A stretch of 64,000 nt of DNA from assembly GCF_000308855.1 (NCBI RefSeq), contig NZ_BAGM01000052.1, positions 1 to 64,000 on the forward strand, read 5' to 3'. Positions 25,336 to 35,825 of the stretch are shown here, in pieces. Within the stretch, counting starts at the first letter, position 1; the number at the start of each line of letters is the position of its first letter. The DNA is from Nocardia veterana NBRC 100344. GTDB taxonomy: Bacteria > Actinomycetota > Actinomycetes > Mycobacteriales > Mycobacteriaceae. Position numbers and translations under genes: made by a program. Below the pieces are notes generated by a model. The model had not been told where the DNA came from and made no database searches. It saw only the letters and a list, made by a program, of their open reading frames with translations.

Positions 25336-26316
25336 ATGCCACACCGCACCGACTCCGGCACCCACCACGCCTGCTGCGCACCCGCGGCCGGAAAGAGCGC
25401 CGAATCGACCGGACACGGTTCCGATGCCGGTCGGCCGGCAGACGCGGCTCGCCGCACGGACTTCGAGACCGGGCTGGTCGCCGTGCCCGGCGGCACCTTC
25501 ACCATGGGAGACGAGAGCCGCTGGGCTTATCCCGGGGACGGTGAGGGGCCGCGCCATCCGGTCACGGTCGACGCCTTCGCTATCGGCCGGTACACGGTCA
25601 CCAATGCCGAGTTCGCCGCATTCGTCGCCGCCACCGGCTACCGCACCGACGCCGAGAAATACGGCTGGTCGTTCGTCTTCGCCGGATTGCTGCCGCCCGA
25701 TATGCCGCCCACCCGCGCGGTGGTCAACGCCCCGTGGTGGCGGCAGGTGGAAGGCGCGGACTGGGCCCATCCGTTCGGGCCCGGCTCCGACCTCGATGCC
25801 CTGGCCGACCATCCCGTGGTCCATATCTCCTGGGAGGACGCCCAGGCCTTCTGCAACTGGTCGGGCACGCGGCTGCCCACCGAGGCGGAATGGGAATACG
25901 CCGCCCGCGCCGGATCCACCGGCCCGTTCCCCTGGGGTGAGGACTTCGAGCCGGACGGGCAGCGACGGATGAACGTCTTCACCGGCGATTTCCCCCGCAC
26001 CGCACCCGGTGCGCATGTGGGCACGATGCCCGTGGACGCGTACGCGCCCAATGGATTCGGGCTCTACAACACCACCGGCAATGTCTGGGAATGGTGTTCG
26101 GACTACTTCTCCCCGGACTACTACCGGCACAGTCCCGAGACCGATCCCACCGGCCCCGATCTCGGCCGTGACCGGGTGATGCGGGGCGGATCGTATCTGT
26201 GCCACCTGTCCTACTGCCGCCGTTACCGGGTGTCGGCGCGGCAGGGCAGCGAGCCGGTTTCCTCGACGGGAAACCTCGGTTTCCGCGTGGTCGCCGATAC
26301 GCCGGCCGAGCGCTGA
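25336..26316 (+). CDS. Formylglycine-generating enzyme (sulfatase activator)
   Basis: A 326-residue enzyme that oxidises a cysteine of sulfatases to formylglycine, their catalytic residue. The fold markers are GLVAVPGGTFTMGDE, YTVTNAEFAAFVAATGY, HISWEDAQAFCNWSGTRLPTE... and NVWEWCSDYF. The two copper-binding catalytic cysteines are residues 289 and 294 in SYLCHLSYCRRYR, the arrangement known from Streptomyces coelicolor FGE. ATG 25336 follows GAGGGAGAGG. The N-terminal 35 residues hold HHACCAP and are variable. Beside it only a sulfatase remnant remains, so its client must be encoded elsewhere. Confidence 0.92.
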   Translation: MPHRTDSGTHHACCAPAAGKSAESTGHGSDAGRPADAARRTDFETGLVAVPGGTFTMGDESRWAYPGDGEGPRHPVTVDAFAIGRYTVTNAEFAAFVAATGYRTDAEKYGWSFVFAGLLPPDMPPTRAVVNAPWWRQVEGADWAHPFGPGSDLDALADHPVVHISWEDAQAFCNWSGTRLPTEAEWEYAARAGSTGPFPWGEDFEPDGQRRMNVFTGDFPRTAPGAHVGTMPVDAYAPNGFGLYNTTGNVWEWCSDYFSPDYYRHSPETDPTGPDLGRDRVMRGGSYLCHLSYCRRYRVSARQGSEPVSSTGNLGFRVVADTPAER

Positions 26317-26461
26317 CGTTCGCGGCTCGGTTCACCCACCACGTTATGAGATGCCGGGGTGCCGCGGTTGCGCGATATCGGCGGCCTGCTTGCCCGGGTG
26401 CCGGCCATCTCGATCATGGCGTTCCTCGAGACGGTCGCGGTGGACCGGGCGGTCGCCGCGC
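26317..26461. other. Short intergenic region after the FGE gene
   Basis: A 145-base gap between the convergent FGE and GAP-family genes. No terminator hairpin with a T tract and no small gene were recognised. Confidence 0.3.
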
Positions 26462-27121
26462 TCAGGCCAGATTGACGATGCCGCGGATGGTGAAGAGGGC
26501 GCCGAAGACCAGCAGCACGCCGATCGACAGCACCCGAGTGTGCCGGATCATCCAGACCTTGGCCGCGTCGAGTCCGGTGCGGGCGCGCTCGCCCAGCAGC
26601 AGGTAGATGCCGATCGGGACGAGAAAATCGAGGACCGCGGCGACGAGCAGCACGATCGTCCCGACCGCTGACGCGGCGACCGAGGTGCCCGAACTGGCGA
26701 TCAGGCTCATGCCCGACAGCATGATGAACAGATTCGGATTGATCACCGCCAAGGCCAGGCCCGCGATGAACGCACCACGCGGTCCGGTGTTCTCCAGCTG
26801 CGTCATCCAGCGGGGCCCGCCGCTGGACGCGGTTGTCGGCTTGCGCGCCGCGATGACGGCGCCGGCCAGCAGGAACAGCACGCCGACCACCAGCCCGGCC
26901 CAGTGCGAGGTCTGTTTCGACGTGGACTGTGGATCGCCCGCACCGCCCAGCAGCGCGGCCACCGCGATCTGGGCATAGACGAGCAGGAATGCGGCGCCGA
27001 ACGCGGAGGCGTCGGCGACCGGGCGATGCGACTGCAGCAGCAGTACACACCCGGCGACGGCGCCCGGGGTGACGATCAGTCCGATCACTTCCGGAAGTAG
27101 TAGTACGAGCAGATCGCCCAT
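26462..27121 (-). CDS. GAP family (SfLAP) membrane protein
   Basis: A 219-residue protein with six hydrophobic helices: a first block of three (residues about 7-100), a polar loop (PTTASSGGPRW) and a second block of three. The ALAVINPNLFIMLSG segment near residue 125 is typical of the GAP/Sap family, named after proteins that help transport glycopeptidolipids and sulfolipid-1 in mycobacteria. It also resembles LysE-type exporters. It would act in moving a lipid or small molecule across the membrane. It has no lipid-synthesis neighbours here, so the cargo is unknown. Confidence 0.8.
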   Translation of the reverse strand: MGDLLVLLLPEVIGLIVTPGAVAGCVLLLQSHRPVADASAFGAAFLLVYAQIAVAALLGGAGDPQSTSKQTSHWAGLVVGVLFLLAGAVIAARKPTTASSGGPRWMTQLENTGPRGAFIAGLALAVINPNLFIMLSGMSLIASSGTSVAASAVGTIVLLVAAVLDFLVPIGIYLLLGERARTGLDAAKVWMIRHTRVLSIGVLLVFGALFTIRGIVNLA

Positions 27122-27312
27122 CTCGACTCCTCGCCACGTCCTGGTGCTGTGCCGACTCGGATCCGCTCGTGCTCGTCCGGCGGGGTGCGCTCCCGCACGA
27201 TCACGCTAGAGCGCGGACGCCGGCGTGCCGTCATACGTTGCGGGTGAGCTCGGCGGCCGAGATGCCGGGAAGGTGCGTGGGGCCGCGGAAAATTGGTGTG
27301 CGCACAGGCGAA

Positions 27313-27341
27313 AAGCCCTCTCGCGCAGAGCGAGAGGGCTT
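27313..27341 (-). terminator. Rho-independent terminator of the MBL-fold gene
   Basis: AAGCCCTCTCGC and GCGAGAGGGCTT form a 12-bp stem with a 5-base loop. On the minus strand the stem is followed by a T run (TTTT). It lies 20 bases past the stop codon of the metallo-hydrolase. Confidence 0.85.
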
Positions 27342-27360
27342 CGTGCGGATGCGGTTCGGC

Positions 27361-28074
27361 TCAGCCGGGCATGAGCATGTGCCACTGTTCCAGGGTGGTC
27401 GGGCGCATGACGTAGTTGTTCTCGCGCACCGACGACAGGGCCGCACTGGGTTCTTCGGAGTACCAGTGGCCGGGGTAGACGACCGGGTCACCGGACAGTT
27501 CGGCCAGATGACGCAGGCTGCGGAACATGGCGTCGGAATCGCCGCCGGGGAAGTCGGTGCGGCCGCAACCGTCGACGAACAGGGTGTCACCGGCGACGAG
27601 CCGGTCCTCGAACAGGAAGCACTGGCTGCCCGGAGTGTGGCCGGGGGTATGCAGGAATTCGATCTCGACGCCACCGACGGCGAGGGTGTCGCCGTGGTCG
27701 TGGCCGGTCAACTCGCTCGGGGCGATACCGGTGACGTTGGCGACCCAGGACAGTTCCTCGTGGTTGACATGCACCGGGACCTGGACCCGCTCGAGCAGTT
27801 CCTTCACCCCGCGCAGGGTGAAGCCCATCATCGTGCCGCCGACATGGTCGGGGTGGTGGTGGGTGGCCAGGACGCCGGTCAGCCGCAGACCGTCGGACTC
27901 GGCGATATCGACCAGATCACCCGCCGCGTACGCGGGATCGACCACCACGCATTCGCCGGTCTCGCGATCGCCGATCAAATACGAGAAATTGCGCATTTGC
28001 GTGGCGATCGGATCGCCGACGGCCCAATCCCGGCCCGCCAGCAGCTGACGAAAATATAAACGGTCGGATCCCAT
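27361..28074 (-). CDS. MBL-fold metallo-hydrolase (glyoxalase II-like)
   Basis: A 237-residue hydrolase with the metallo-beta-lactamase motif THHHPDHVGG near residue 71, then HTPGHTPGSQC near residue 143, GDTLFVDGCGRTDF with the bridging Asp, and YPGHW near residue 200. These supply two metal ions. Relatives act as glyoxalase II or persulfide dioxygenase type enzymes; the extra C-terminal substrate domain of glyoxalase II is short here. ATG 28074 was taken; GTG 28080 is two codons earlier. It is followed by a strong terminator. It is transcribed in the same direction as adoK but 102 bases apart. Confidence 0.88.
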   Translation of the reverse strand: MGSDRLYFRQLLAGRDWAVGDPIATQMRNFSYLIGDRETGECVVVDPAYAAGDLVDIAESDGLRLTGVLATHHHPDHVGGTMMGFTLRGVKELLERVQVPVHVNHEELSWVANVTGIAPSELTGHDHGDTLAVGGVEIEFLHTPGHTPGSQCFLFEDRLVAGDTLFVDGCGRTDFPGGDSDAMFRSLRHLAELSGDPVVYPGHWYSEEPSAALSSVRENNYVMRPTTLEQWHMLMPG

Positions 28075-28176
28075 GTGCACACCCTATTGTTCGCGGGCGA
28101 ACTCCGCGCATCCGGACGCAATATTGTGAATCGTCACCGGCGCGCGGGCCACCGAACGGCTCGGTCCCTCGCGGAA

Positions 28177-29250
<1,074 letters not shown>

Positions 29251-29601
29251 TCAGTTGAAGCTGTCGCCGCAGGCGCAGGAGCCGGTGGCGTTCGGGTTGT
29301 CGATGGTGAAACCCTGCTTCTCGATGGTGTCGACGAAGTCGATGGACGCACCCTGCACGTAGGGGGCGCTCATCCGGTCGACGGCCAGCGTGACACCGCC
29401 GAACTCGGCGGTCAGGTCACCGTCGAGGGTGCGATCGTCGAAGAACAGCTGATACCGCAGGCCCGCACAACCACCGGGCTGCACGGCGATACGCAGCGCC
29501 AGATCGTCGCGACCCTCCTGGTCCAGCAGCGCCTTGGCCTTGGCCGCGGCGGCGTCGGTCAGGATCACACCGTGGGTGGTGGTCTCGTTCTGCACAGTCA
29601 T
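29251..29601 (-). CDS. erpA: Iron-sulfur cluster insertion protein ErpA/HesB type
   Basis: A 116-residue A-type carrier that delivers Fe-S clusters to apoproteins. The three conserved cysteines are in PGGCAGLRYQ near residue 45 and the C-terminal GSCACGDSFN. Length is typical. It lies 102 bases upstream of adoK on the same strand and divergent from a DUF3043 gene, matching the mycobacterial order adoK, membrane protein, erpA. It likely serves respiratory and metabolic Fe-S enzymes. Confidence 0.93.
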   Translation of the reverse strand: MTVQNETTTHGVILTDAAAAKAKALLDQEGRDDLALRIAVQPGGCAGLRYQLFFDDRTLDGDLTAEFGGVTLAVDRMSAPYVQGASIDFVDTIEKQGFTIDNPNATGSCACGDSFN

Positions 29602-29913
29602 GAAGTCTCCTCGCAGACCCTCGTTACCCGTGAACGTTGTTTCCGTGAACAGCGCACGGCTCGGTAGCTGTCAACGCCACGTCGCGGGTGGCTATTCCAA
29701 TCTTGCCACTGTCGGCGGCGGGGCGGGCCGGTCGGCCCCGGAAATGCTGGGTCGGGCACGGTCCGACGTGCGAATCGCCACAGCTGGGGGCGTGTCGCGG
29801 CCACAGACCGGCCGGTCGGGGCCGGTTTGGCGGTATGGGCGATATGACCGATGACACAGGCTCCGCGGAGACCGTATTTCCCGGTCGGTGTGCCATCCAA
29901 TAGCCTGGTCGGC
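29602..29913. other. 312-base divergent intergenic region
   Basis: Lies between the divergent erpA and DUF3043 genes and must hold both promoters. No clear inverted repeat or RNA gene was found. The upstream part of the DUF3043 frame is open from 29851 but is not protein-like. Confidence 0.4.
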
Positions 29914-30588
29914 GTGAAGTTCCTGCGCCGTGGCGATGCCAGCACCACCGACGACCACGCCGACGACACCTCGGCCGCGACCGGCGGCGACTCGGCCACC
30001 GTCGCGGAGCGGCCGGCGCCCGCGCCGACCGCGGGCAAAGGCCGCCCGACGCCCAAACGCCGCGATGCCCAGGGCAGACGCCGCGGCCCGGTCGCGCCGG
30101 CGCCGCTGACCGCGAAGGAAGCCCGGGAGCGGCGCAAGGCCATGCGGGGTAACCGGGAGGAGCGCAAGGCGGCCGCCGCCGAGCGCCGGGCCGCCGCCGC
30201 GGACCGTCGCGCCCGGATGCTGGCGGGTGAGGACAAATATCTGTTGCCGCGCGATCGCGGGCCGGTGCGGGCCTACGTCCGCGATCTGGTCGACGCTCGC
30301 CGCAACCTGGTCGGGCTGTTCATGCCGCTGGCGCTGGTGCTGATCCTGACCATGTTCCTCACCCCGCAGGTGCAGGCCTACGTCACGCTGGCGATGATCG
30401 TGATGATGCTGTTCATGGTCGCGGAGGGTTTCGTGATCGGCCGCATCATCAACAAGCGGGTGCGGGAGCGGTATCCGGACGACACCACGTCGAGCTGGTC
30501 GCTGGGCTGGTACGCCTTCGTCCGCGCCTCCCAGATCCGGCGCATGCGCGCACCGAAGCCGCGGGTCTCGCCGGGCGACGCCGTCTGA
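29914..30588 (+). CDS. DUF3043 membrane protein (Rv2206-like)
   Basis: A 224-residue protein starting GTG, VKFLRRGD, the form known for this family. The first 120 residues are highly charged and low-complexity, with Arg/Ala-rich helices (EARERRKAMRG, EERKAAAAERR). KYLLPRDRGPVRAYVRDLVDARRN is the conserved DUF3043 core near residue 120. Two transmembrane helices follow at about 148-164 and 168-190, and a basic tail. Function unknown; it is conserved in actinobacteria. As in mycobacteria it precedes the cobT/cobS genes. Confidence 0.85.
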   Translation: MKFLRRGDASTTDDHADDTSAATGGDSATVAERPAPAPTAGKGRPTPKRRDAQGRRRGPVAPAPLTAKEARERRKAMRGNREERKAAAAERRAAAADRRARMLAGEDKYLLPRDRGPVRAYVRDLVDARRNLVGLFMPLALVLILTMFLTPQVQAYVTLAMIVMMLFMVAEGFVIGRIINKRVRERYPDDTTSSWSLGWYAFVRASQIRRMRAPKPRVSPGDAV

Positions 30589-30764
30589 GATCGGTTCCGG
30601 CGGGGCCGGCCGGGTCCCGCCTGCGTGTTGCGGGCCTGAGCACCAGCCGAGCCGTCAGGCACCGAATCCGTTCCGGGCATACGCGCTGACAGCCCGGCGG
30701 TCCGATGTGCGGCGTCGGCCAGTACGCGGGAATCGCGGTGCCGCCCGATTGGTACCGTGCTGAC

Positions 30765-32654
30765 GTGGTGAACGATGCTGCGGGCGGCCGAGGGCTGCGA
30801 ACGCTGGTGCTCGGTGGGGCGCGGTCGGGTAAATCGGCCTATGCCGAGGAGGTGGCCGGCCGCCTCGGTCCGGTGCGGTACGTGGCGACCGCGATCCTCG
30901 ATCCCACCGATGCCGATTTCGTCGCTCGCGTCGCCGTCCATCGGGTGCGCCGGCCCGGTAGCTGGCGGGTGGTGGAGGACGACCCGATCACCGTCCTCGG
31001 GGAATCCGCACCGGTCACCCTGATCGACGATCTCGGCACCTGGCTGACCGCCCGACTCGACGCCCGCGCCGCCTGGGAGGCGCCACGCGGCACCGTCGGA
31101 CCCGATATCGATGCCCTGGTCGCGGCCGTCACCGGCTACGCAGACCGATTGCTGATCGTGAGTCCGGAGGTCGGACTCGGTGTCGTTCCGGCGACCGCGT
31201 CGGGACGGCTGTTCCAAGACGAACTCGGCACTCTGAATCAACGCCTCGCGGCGGTATGCGACGAGGTCGTCCTCGTCGTCGCGGGCGTTCCCGTGGTGCT
31301 GAAGGCGGCGGGCACGACCGCGGAAGGTGCACTGGGCGCAGCCGCGGCTGCCGCCGGACTTTCCGCGGGGGCGGTCGCGAACGAGCGCGGAACCGGTGCT
31401 CGCGCCGTCTCGAAAGAGACCGGCCCCGAATCGGATTCGGATTCCGGCGCTGTGCCCGAAGCCGGGCCGGCCGCCGCCGAGCTGGGCGGCCGGAGTCCCT
31501 CGGAACCGGCGGTCGGCGCGACCGAGGCTGCCGCGTCGCCGACCGGACCGCGCGCGGCGGCCGCATTCGACGGCACCGTACCGGCTTTCGGGCCGGTGGC
31601 CGCGCCGGACGCGCGGATACGGGCCCAGGCCGAACAGCGGCAGTTGCAGCTGACGAAGCCGGCCGGTGCGCTCGGCCGGCTGGAGACGCTGGGCAACTGG
31701 ATCGCCGCCTGCCAGGGACAGTGCCCGCCGCGGCAGTTCGAGCGTGCCCGGGTCGTGGTGTTCGCCGGCGATCACGGCGTGGCGCGACACGGGGTGTCGG
31801 CCTATCCGAGCGAGGTGACCGCCCAGATGGTCGCCAACTTCCTGTCCGGTGGGGCGGCGGTGAACGCGCTGGCGCGGCTGGCCGATGCGACGGTGCGGGT
31901 CGTCGACATCGCGGTGGACGCCGATACCGATCCCTCGGTGTCGGCCTACAAGATTCGCCGATCCAGCGGCGCCATCGACCGCGAGGACGCCCTGACCGAA
32001 GCCGAGCTGTACGCGGCGCTGGCCGCCGGCCGGGCCATCGCCGACGAGGAGATCGACGGCGGCGCAGATCTGCTGATCGCCGGCGATATGGGAATCGGCA
32101 ACACCACGCCGGCAACGGTTCTCATCGCTTCCCTGACCGATACCGAACCCGTGGTGGCCGTCGGGCGCGGCACCGGCGTGGACGATGCGGGCTGGATGCG
32201 GAAGGCCTCGGCGGTGCGCGATGCCATGTGGCGGGCGCGGCCGCATCGGCAGGACCCGTTCGCGCTGCTGCGGGTGGCCGGTGGCGCCGATTTCGCGGCC
32301 ACCGCCGGCTTTCTCGCGCAGGCCGCGGCCCGGCGTACCCCGGTCGTCCTGGACGGCGTGGTGGTCACGGCCGCCGCTCTGATCGCCGAGATGCTCGCGC
32401 CCGGCGCCAAGCGCTGGTGGGTCGCGGGGCACCGCTCCACCGAACCGGCGCATGCGCCGGCCTTGGCCAAGCTCGGGCTGGAACCGCTGGTCGAATTGGA
32501 TATGCGCCTGGGCGAGGGTTCGGGCGCGGTGAGCGCACTACCGATCGTGCGGGCCGCGGTCGCCGCGCTGACCGAGATGGCGACCTTCGGTGAGGCGGGA
32601 GTCAGCACCTCCGATGCCGAATCCGGCTCGGCCGCAGCGGAAGTCGTGTCCTGA
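30765..32654 (+). CDS. Fused CobU-CobT cobalamin nucleotide-loop enzyme
   Basis: A 629-residue fusion for the last steps of cobalamin assembly. Residues about 10-185 are CobU (adenosylcobinamide kinase and GTP:cobinamide-phosphate guanylyltransferase): P-loop [28 protein letters not shown]. Residues 190-265 are an Ala/Ser/Glu-rich linker. Residues 270-620 are CobT (nicotinate-nucleotide:dimethylbenzimidazole phosphoribosyltransferase): [49 protein letters not shown] with the catalytic Glu just before the glycine. Tandem GTG codons at 30765 and 30768 are possible starts. It is followed by cobS after 61 bases. Confidence 0.93.
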   Translation: MVNDAAGGRGLRTLVLGGARSGKSAYAEEVAGRLGPVRYVATAILDPTDADFVARVAVHRVRRPGSWRVVEDDPITVLGESAPVTLIDDLGTWLTARLDARAAWEAPRGTVGPDIDALVAAVTGYADRLLIVSPEVGLGVVPATASGRLFQDELGTLNQRLAAVCDEVVLVVAGVPVVLKAAGTTAEGALGAAAAAAGLSAGAVANERGTGARAVSKETGPESDSDSGAVPEAGPAAAELGGRSPSEPAVGATEAAASPTGPRAAAAFDGTVPAFGPVAAPDARIRAQAEQRQLQLTKPAGALGRLETLGNWIAACQGQCPPRQFERARVVVFAGDHGVARHGVSAYPSEVTAQMVANFLSGGAAVNALARLADATVRVVDIAVDADTDPSVSAYKIRRSSGAIDREDALTEAELYAALAAGRAIADEEIDGGADLLIAGDMGIGNTTPATVLIASLTDTEPVVAVGRGTGVDDAGWMRKASAVRDAMWRARPHRQDPFALLRVAGGADFAATAGFLAQAAARRTPVVLDGVVVTAAALIAEMLAPGAKRWWVAGHRSTEPAHAPALAKLGLEPLVELDMRLGEGSGAVSALPIVRAAVAALTEMATFGEAGVSTSDAESGSAAAEVVS

Positions 32655-32715
32655 GCGGCCTGCCGGAACGGATGTCGCGGGCCGGTGACGGTCCCGCCCG
32701 GGCAGTGGAGCGGCT

Positions 32716-33465
32716 GTGAACGGGGCCGTGCGGCTGGCCGTCTCGTGGTTGACGGTGCTCCCGATCCGCGGTCCGGAATCGGTGGATCGGACGACCGCCG
32801 CGCGGGCTATCGCGCTGGCGCCGATGGTGGGGATTCTGCTCGGAGCCCCGGCAACCGGCCTGCTGTGGGTATTGCACTGGGTGGGTGCGAGTTCGAGCCT
32901 GTCCGGATTGCTGACCGTCGGGATGCTGGCGCTCGCCACCCGCGGGATGCATCTGGACGGACTGGCCGACAGCGCGGACGGTCTGGGCTGTTACGGGCCG
33001 CCCGAGCGGGCCCGCGAGATCATGAAAAGCGGCGGCGTCGGGCCGTTCGGGGTCGTGGCGCTGGTGTTCGCGATCGGGGTGCAGGCGCTGGGATTCGCCG
33101 AACTCGCCGCGCAGCAGCGGTGGTACGCGGTGGGTTTCGCGATCGCGCTGAGCCGCGTCGCCGTCGTCGTCGCCTGCCGGCACGGGTATTCGGCCGCTCC
33201 GGGCTCCGGATTCGGAACCTTGGTGGCGGGCACCCAGTCGCGAAGCACCGTGGTCGGATGGACGGCGATCGGCCTGGTGGCAGCGCTGGTCGCGGGCGGC
33301 TCGTGGTGGTGGGGGCCGGTGGCCGCCGCCGCGGCACTGCTCGGCGCGGGCATGCTGGTCCGGCACTGCGTGCGACGCTTCGGCGGGCTCAACGGCGACG
33401 TTCTGGGCGCGGCGATCGAGATGACCGTGGCCGCCGCAGTGGCACTGCTCACGCTGCCGCGGTGA
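32716..33465 (+). CDS. cobS: Adenosylcobinamide-GDP ribazoletransferase
   Basis: A 249-residue polytopic membrane enzyme that joins GDP-cobinamide to alpha-ribazole in the final cobalamin step. The signature is MHLDGLADSADGLGCYG near residue 80 with the metal-binding aspartates, followed by GPFGVVAL, and GGLNGDVLGAAIE near the C-terminus. About six hydrophobic helices are present. Start GTG at 32716. It works with the CobU-CobT fusion 61 bases upstream, in the same order as cobT-cobS in mycobacteria. Confidence 0.94.
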   Translation: MNGAVRLAVSWLTVLPIRGPESVDRTTAARAIALAPMVGILLGAPATGLLWVLHWVGASSSLSGLLTVGMLALATRGMHLDGLADSADGLGCYGPPERAREIMKSGGVGPFGVVALVFAIGVQALGFAELAAQQRWYAVGFAIALSRVAVVVACRHGYSAAPGSGFGTLVAGTQSRSTVVGWTAIGLVAALVAGGSWWWGPVAAAAALLGAGMLVRHCVRRFGGLNGDVLGAAIEMTVAAAVALLTLPR

Positions 33466-33489
33466 GGGCGGCGCCGGTAGGTTGCCGGT

Positions 33490-34233
33490 GTGGACGATGC
33501 GATGTGGCGAGCAGCGTTGGTGACCGAGGGCGACCGGATCGCGGCGATTCCGCTCGCGGCGTTCGACGCACCGGTCGCCGCCTGCCCGGGATGGGATGTC
33601 GCGCGGCTCATCACCCACCTCGGCCGGATTCATCGGTGGGCCACGGCATTCCTGCGGGGCGGTGAATCGGCCGCGGCCGAAGTCGCGCGGCAGCCGCGGC
33701 CGGCCCGAACGGAACTGCCCGGGTGGTATCGCGACAGCCGCGACGAGCTGGTGCGTGCCCTGGACGAGTTGGACCCCGACGCGCCGGCCGACACCTTCGC
33801 GGGTCCCGGCACCGTGCGGTTCTGGTTGCGCCGGCAGGCCCACGAGACGGCGATGCACCGCTGGGACGCTCAGGACGCGGTGTCACCCGGCACTGCCGAG
33901 CCGATCGATCCCCGGCTGGCGGCGGACGGCGTGGACGAATGGCTCACCGTCTTCGTTCCGCGCTTCCTCGGCCGGGGTCCGGGGATTCCCGACGACCTGA
34001 GCGGCTACGCCGTGCAATTCCGGTGCACCGATATCGACGCCCCGGCCTGGACGCTGCGCCTCACGCCGCCGCTGTCGGTCGTGGAATACGGTACGGCGCA
34101 ATCGGATTCGGTCGTCACCGGCAGCGCGTGCGATCTGCTGCTCACCGCCTGGCATCGGGCGGCGCCGACGCCACCCGCCGGCGCCGAGGCCGGGCAGGTC
34201 CGCCGGGTGCTGGACCTGGTGCACGTCACCTAG
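33490..34233 (+). CDS. Mycothiol-dependent maleylpyruvate isomerase family protein
   Basis: A 247-residue protein of the DinB-like maleylpyruvate isomerase family. The N-terminal four-helix bundle carries the metal-binding residues in CPGWDVARLITHLGRIHRW near residue 32 and in RQAHETAMHRWDAQ near residue 116. The C-terminal 90 residues are a small SCP-like domain. Family members use mycothiol as cofactor for isomerisation or transfer reactions. It starts 24 bases after cobS and may be transcribed with it, but no cobalamin role is expected. The substrate is unknown. Confidence 0.85.
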   Translation: MDDAMWRAALVTEGDRIAAIPLAAFDAPVAACPGWDVARLITHLGRIHRWATAFLRGGESAAAEVARQPRPARTELPGWYRDSRDELVRALDELDPDAPADTFAGPGTVRFWLRRQAHETAMHRWDAQDAVSPGTAEPIDPRLAADGVDEWLTVFVPRFLGRGPGIPDDLSGYAVQFRCTDIDAPAWTLRLTPPLSVVEYGTAQSDSVVTGSACDLLLTAWHRAAPTPPAGAEAGQVRRVLDLVHVT

Positions 34234-34540
34234 CGCCGGGCCGCTCGATACCATCCGAATTTGCGGTGACGCAGCGGAATACGAATTTCGTTCCCGAACG
34301 GTGAACGTCGGCCCGGACGGCGGCCGCCGCGGTTCGCCGAACGCATTGTCCCGGTTTGGAAATCGACGCCACGGGTACTCGTCGGAAATGACGGTGACAC
34401 CGGATCACCGTATTCGCCGCCCGCCGACGACGCCGAGCGCACCGCGGATACTTCGCTGTCGGCAGGTTGTCGGGATCGATGTTTCGCGCGCCAGTTCGAG
34501 ACCTCGACATCGATGAACCGAGGTCGAGAGGGGAGTAGGT
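34234..34540. other. 307-base region upstream of the ATP-grasp operon
   Basis: Contains no convincing gene. It probably carries the promoter of the ATP-grasp/papain-like operon. Near its end an inverted repeat GACCTCG, 12 bases, CGAGGTC (34500-34525) lies just before the GGGGAG ribosome binding site (about 34529-34535) and could be an operator or leader stem. Confidence 0.4.
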
Positions 34541-34546
34541 TTGTCG

Positions 34547-35788
34547 ATGTCGTTCCGTGACTCGAAGAACAAGAATCCGGATAAAGGCTATGTCGCCCTG
34601 TTGGGTTGGAGCCTGAGCGCCGTGGAAGCGATCGACCGTTTCGACCGGCGGTATGTGGTGGTCGCTCCGGAGTGGGCGCACGAGTATTGCAGCGAGCACG
34701 AAATACCTTATATTCCCTGGGATTTCGAACGCCTCAACGACCGGTCGATGGAAATCGCGGAGACATTGCACGCGATGGGTGTCGACGTGGCGATCCCGAT
34801 CTTCGAAGAAACCGTCGAATGGGCCGGTGCGATCAATTCGGTCCTGCTCGGCAACCCCCGCCTGCTCGGGCAGGCGATGCTGTTGCGCGACAAATCGCTG
34901 ATGAAGCGGCGCGCTCAGCTCGGTGGGATCCGGGTGGGCATCTTCGAGGAAGCGCACGAACGCGACGATGTGATCCGATTTCTCAAACGCGTCAATCAGA
35001 CGCTGCTCAAGCTCGACGGCGATCCGAACGACCCGATCCACATCAAGGCCTTCGACAAGGCCGGCTGTCTCGGGCACCGCGTGATCCGCACCCCCGACGA
35101 GGTCGACGCGATACCGGACGACGAGTTCCCGGTTCTGATGGAATCGCACCTGGACGGCTGGGAATTCGCGGTGGAGGCGTGGATCCACGGCGGAAAGATC
35201 CGGTTCCTGAACATCTCCGAATATGTGCGGCTCGGATATTCGGTCTTCGTCCCGGCAACACCGGAGCTGGAGCGGTACCGTCCGGAGATCACCCGGCAGG
35301 TCGAAAAGTTGATCAAGACCTTCGATATCGAATTCGGTTTCGTCCATCCCGAATACTTCGTCACCAGCGACGGCGAGATGTATTTCGGCGAAGTCGCTTA
35401 TCGGCCACCGGGTTTCAAGGTGTTCGAGCTTCTGGAGCGGGCCTACGGGTTCAACGCCTATCACGCCCTCGTGCTCGCCTTCGACCCGAAGACGACCGAG
35501 GAGGAGATCGAGGCGTTCTTCCCGCGGGAAGTTGTGGACGCGAAAGGTCACGCCGGATCCTTCGGGGTGTATCCGCGGCGGCGCGTGGTCAGCCGGCTCT
35601 CGATTCCGGAGGAAACCGAGGATCACGAATACTTCGATTCGCACGAACTCACCGCTCCGCTGTCGGAGAAGGTCACCAAGCGCACCGCCTTCGGAAATCA
35701 CTGGGGACTGTTGTACTTCTTCGGCGAGGACCCGTACGCTCTGCGGGATCTGCTGAAGCGGCAGGAAGAACTCGACTTCTACGTATGA
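34547..35788 (+). CDS. ATP-grasp ligase paired with a papain-like protein
   Basis: A 413-residue ATP-grasp enzyme of the carboxylate-amine ligase class. Residues 1-110 are a pre-ATP-grasp domain (GYVALLGWSLSAVEAIDRF). Then come RDKSLMKRRA, the ATP-binding lysine and glycine loop in HIKAFDKAGCLGHR near residue 170, VLMESHLDGWEFAVEAW near 205, and metal-binding acids in FVHPEYFVTSDGEMYFGEVAYRPPG near 270. A C-terminal domain of about 110 residues follows. It should form an amide or ester bond from an acyl-phosphate. Start is ATG 34547 or TTG 34541; GGGGAG lies upstream. The next gene begins 37 bases on. Substrates are unknown. Confidence 0.85.
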   Translation: MSFRDSKNKNPDKGYVALLGWSLSAVEAIDRFDRRYVVVAPEWAHEYCSEHEIPYIPWDFERLNDRSMEIAETLHAMGVDVAIPIFEETVEWAGAINSVLLGNPRLLGQAMLLRDKSLMKRRAQLGGIRVGIFEEAHERDDVIRFLKRVNQTLLKLDGDPNDPIHIKAFDKAGCLGHRVIRTPDEVDAIPDDEFPVLMESHLDGWEFAVEAWIHGGKIRFLNISEYVRLGYSVFVPATPELERYRPEITRQVEKLIKTFDIEFGFVHPEYFVTSDGEMYFGEVAYRPPGFKVFELLERAYGFNAYHALVLAFDPKTTEEEIEAFFPREVVDAKGHAGSFGVYPRRRVVSRLSIPEETEDHEYFDSHELTAPLSEKVTKRTAFGNHWGLLYFFGEDPYALRDLLKRQEELDFYV

Positions 35789-35825
35789 ATCCGACTCGGC
35801 AGCACGGATTACGGGAGGGCCCTTG

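Noticed and set aside
26351..26671. A small plus-strand protein between FGE and the GAP-family gene
   Set aside because: Most of it lies antisense to the GAP-family gene and the text is charged and repetitive, without a start signal.
30589..30764. Cobalamin riboswitch upstream of the CobU-CobT gene
   Set aside because: The gap is only 176 bases and I could not find a B12 box or the expected stems.
30378..32453. A 691-residue minus-strand open frame across cobU-cobT
   Set aside because: Shadow of the fusion gene on the other strand, with Arg/Gly-rich non-protein-like text.
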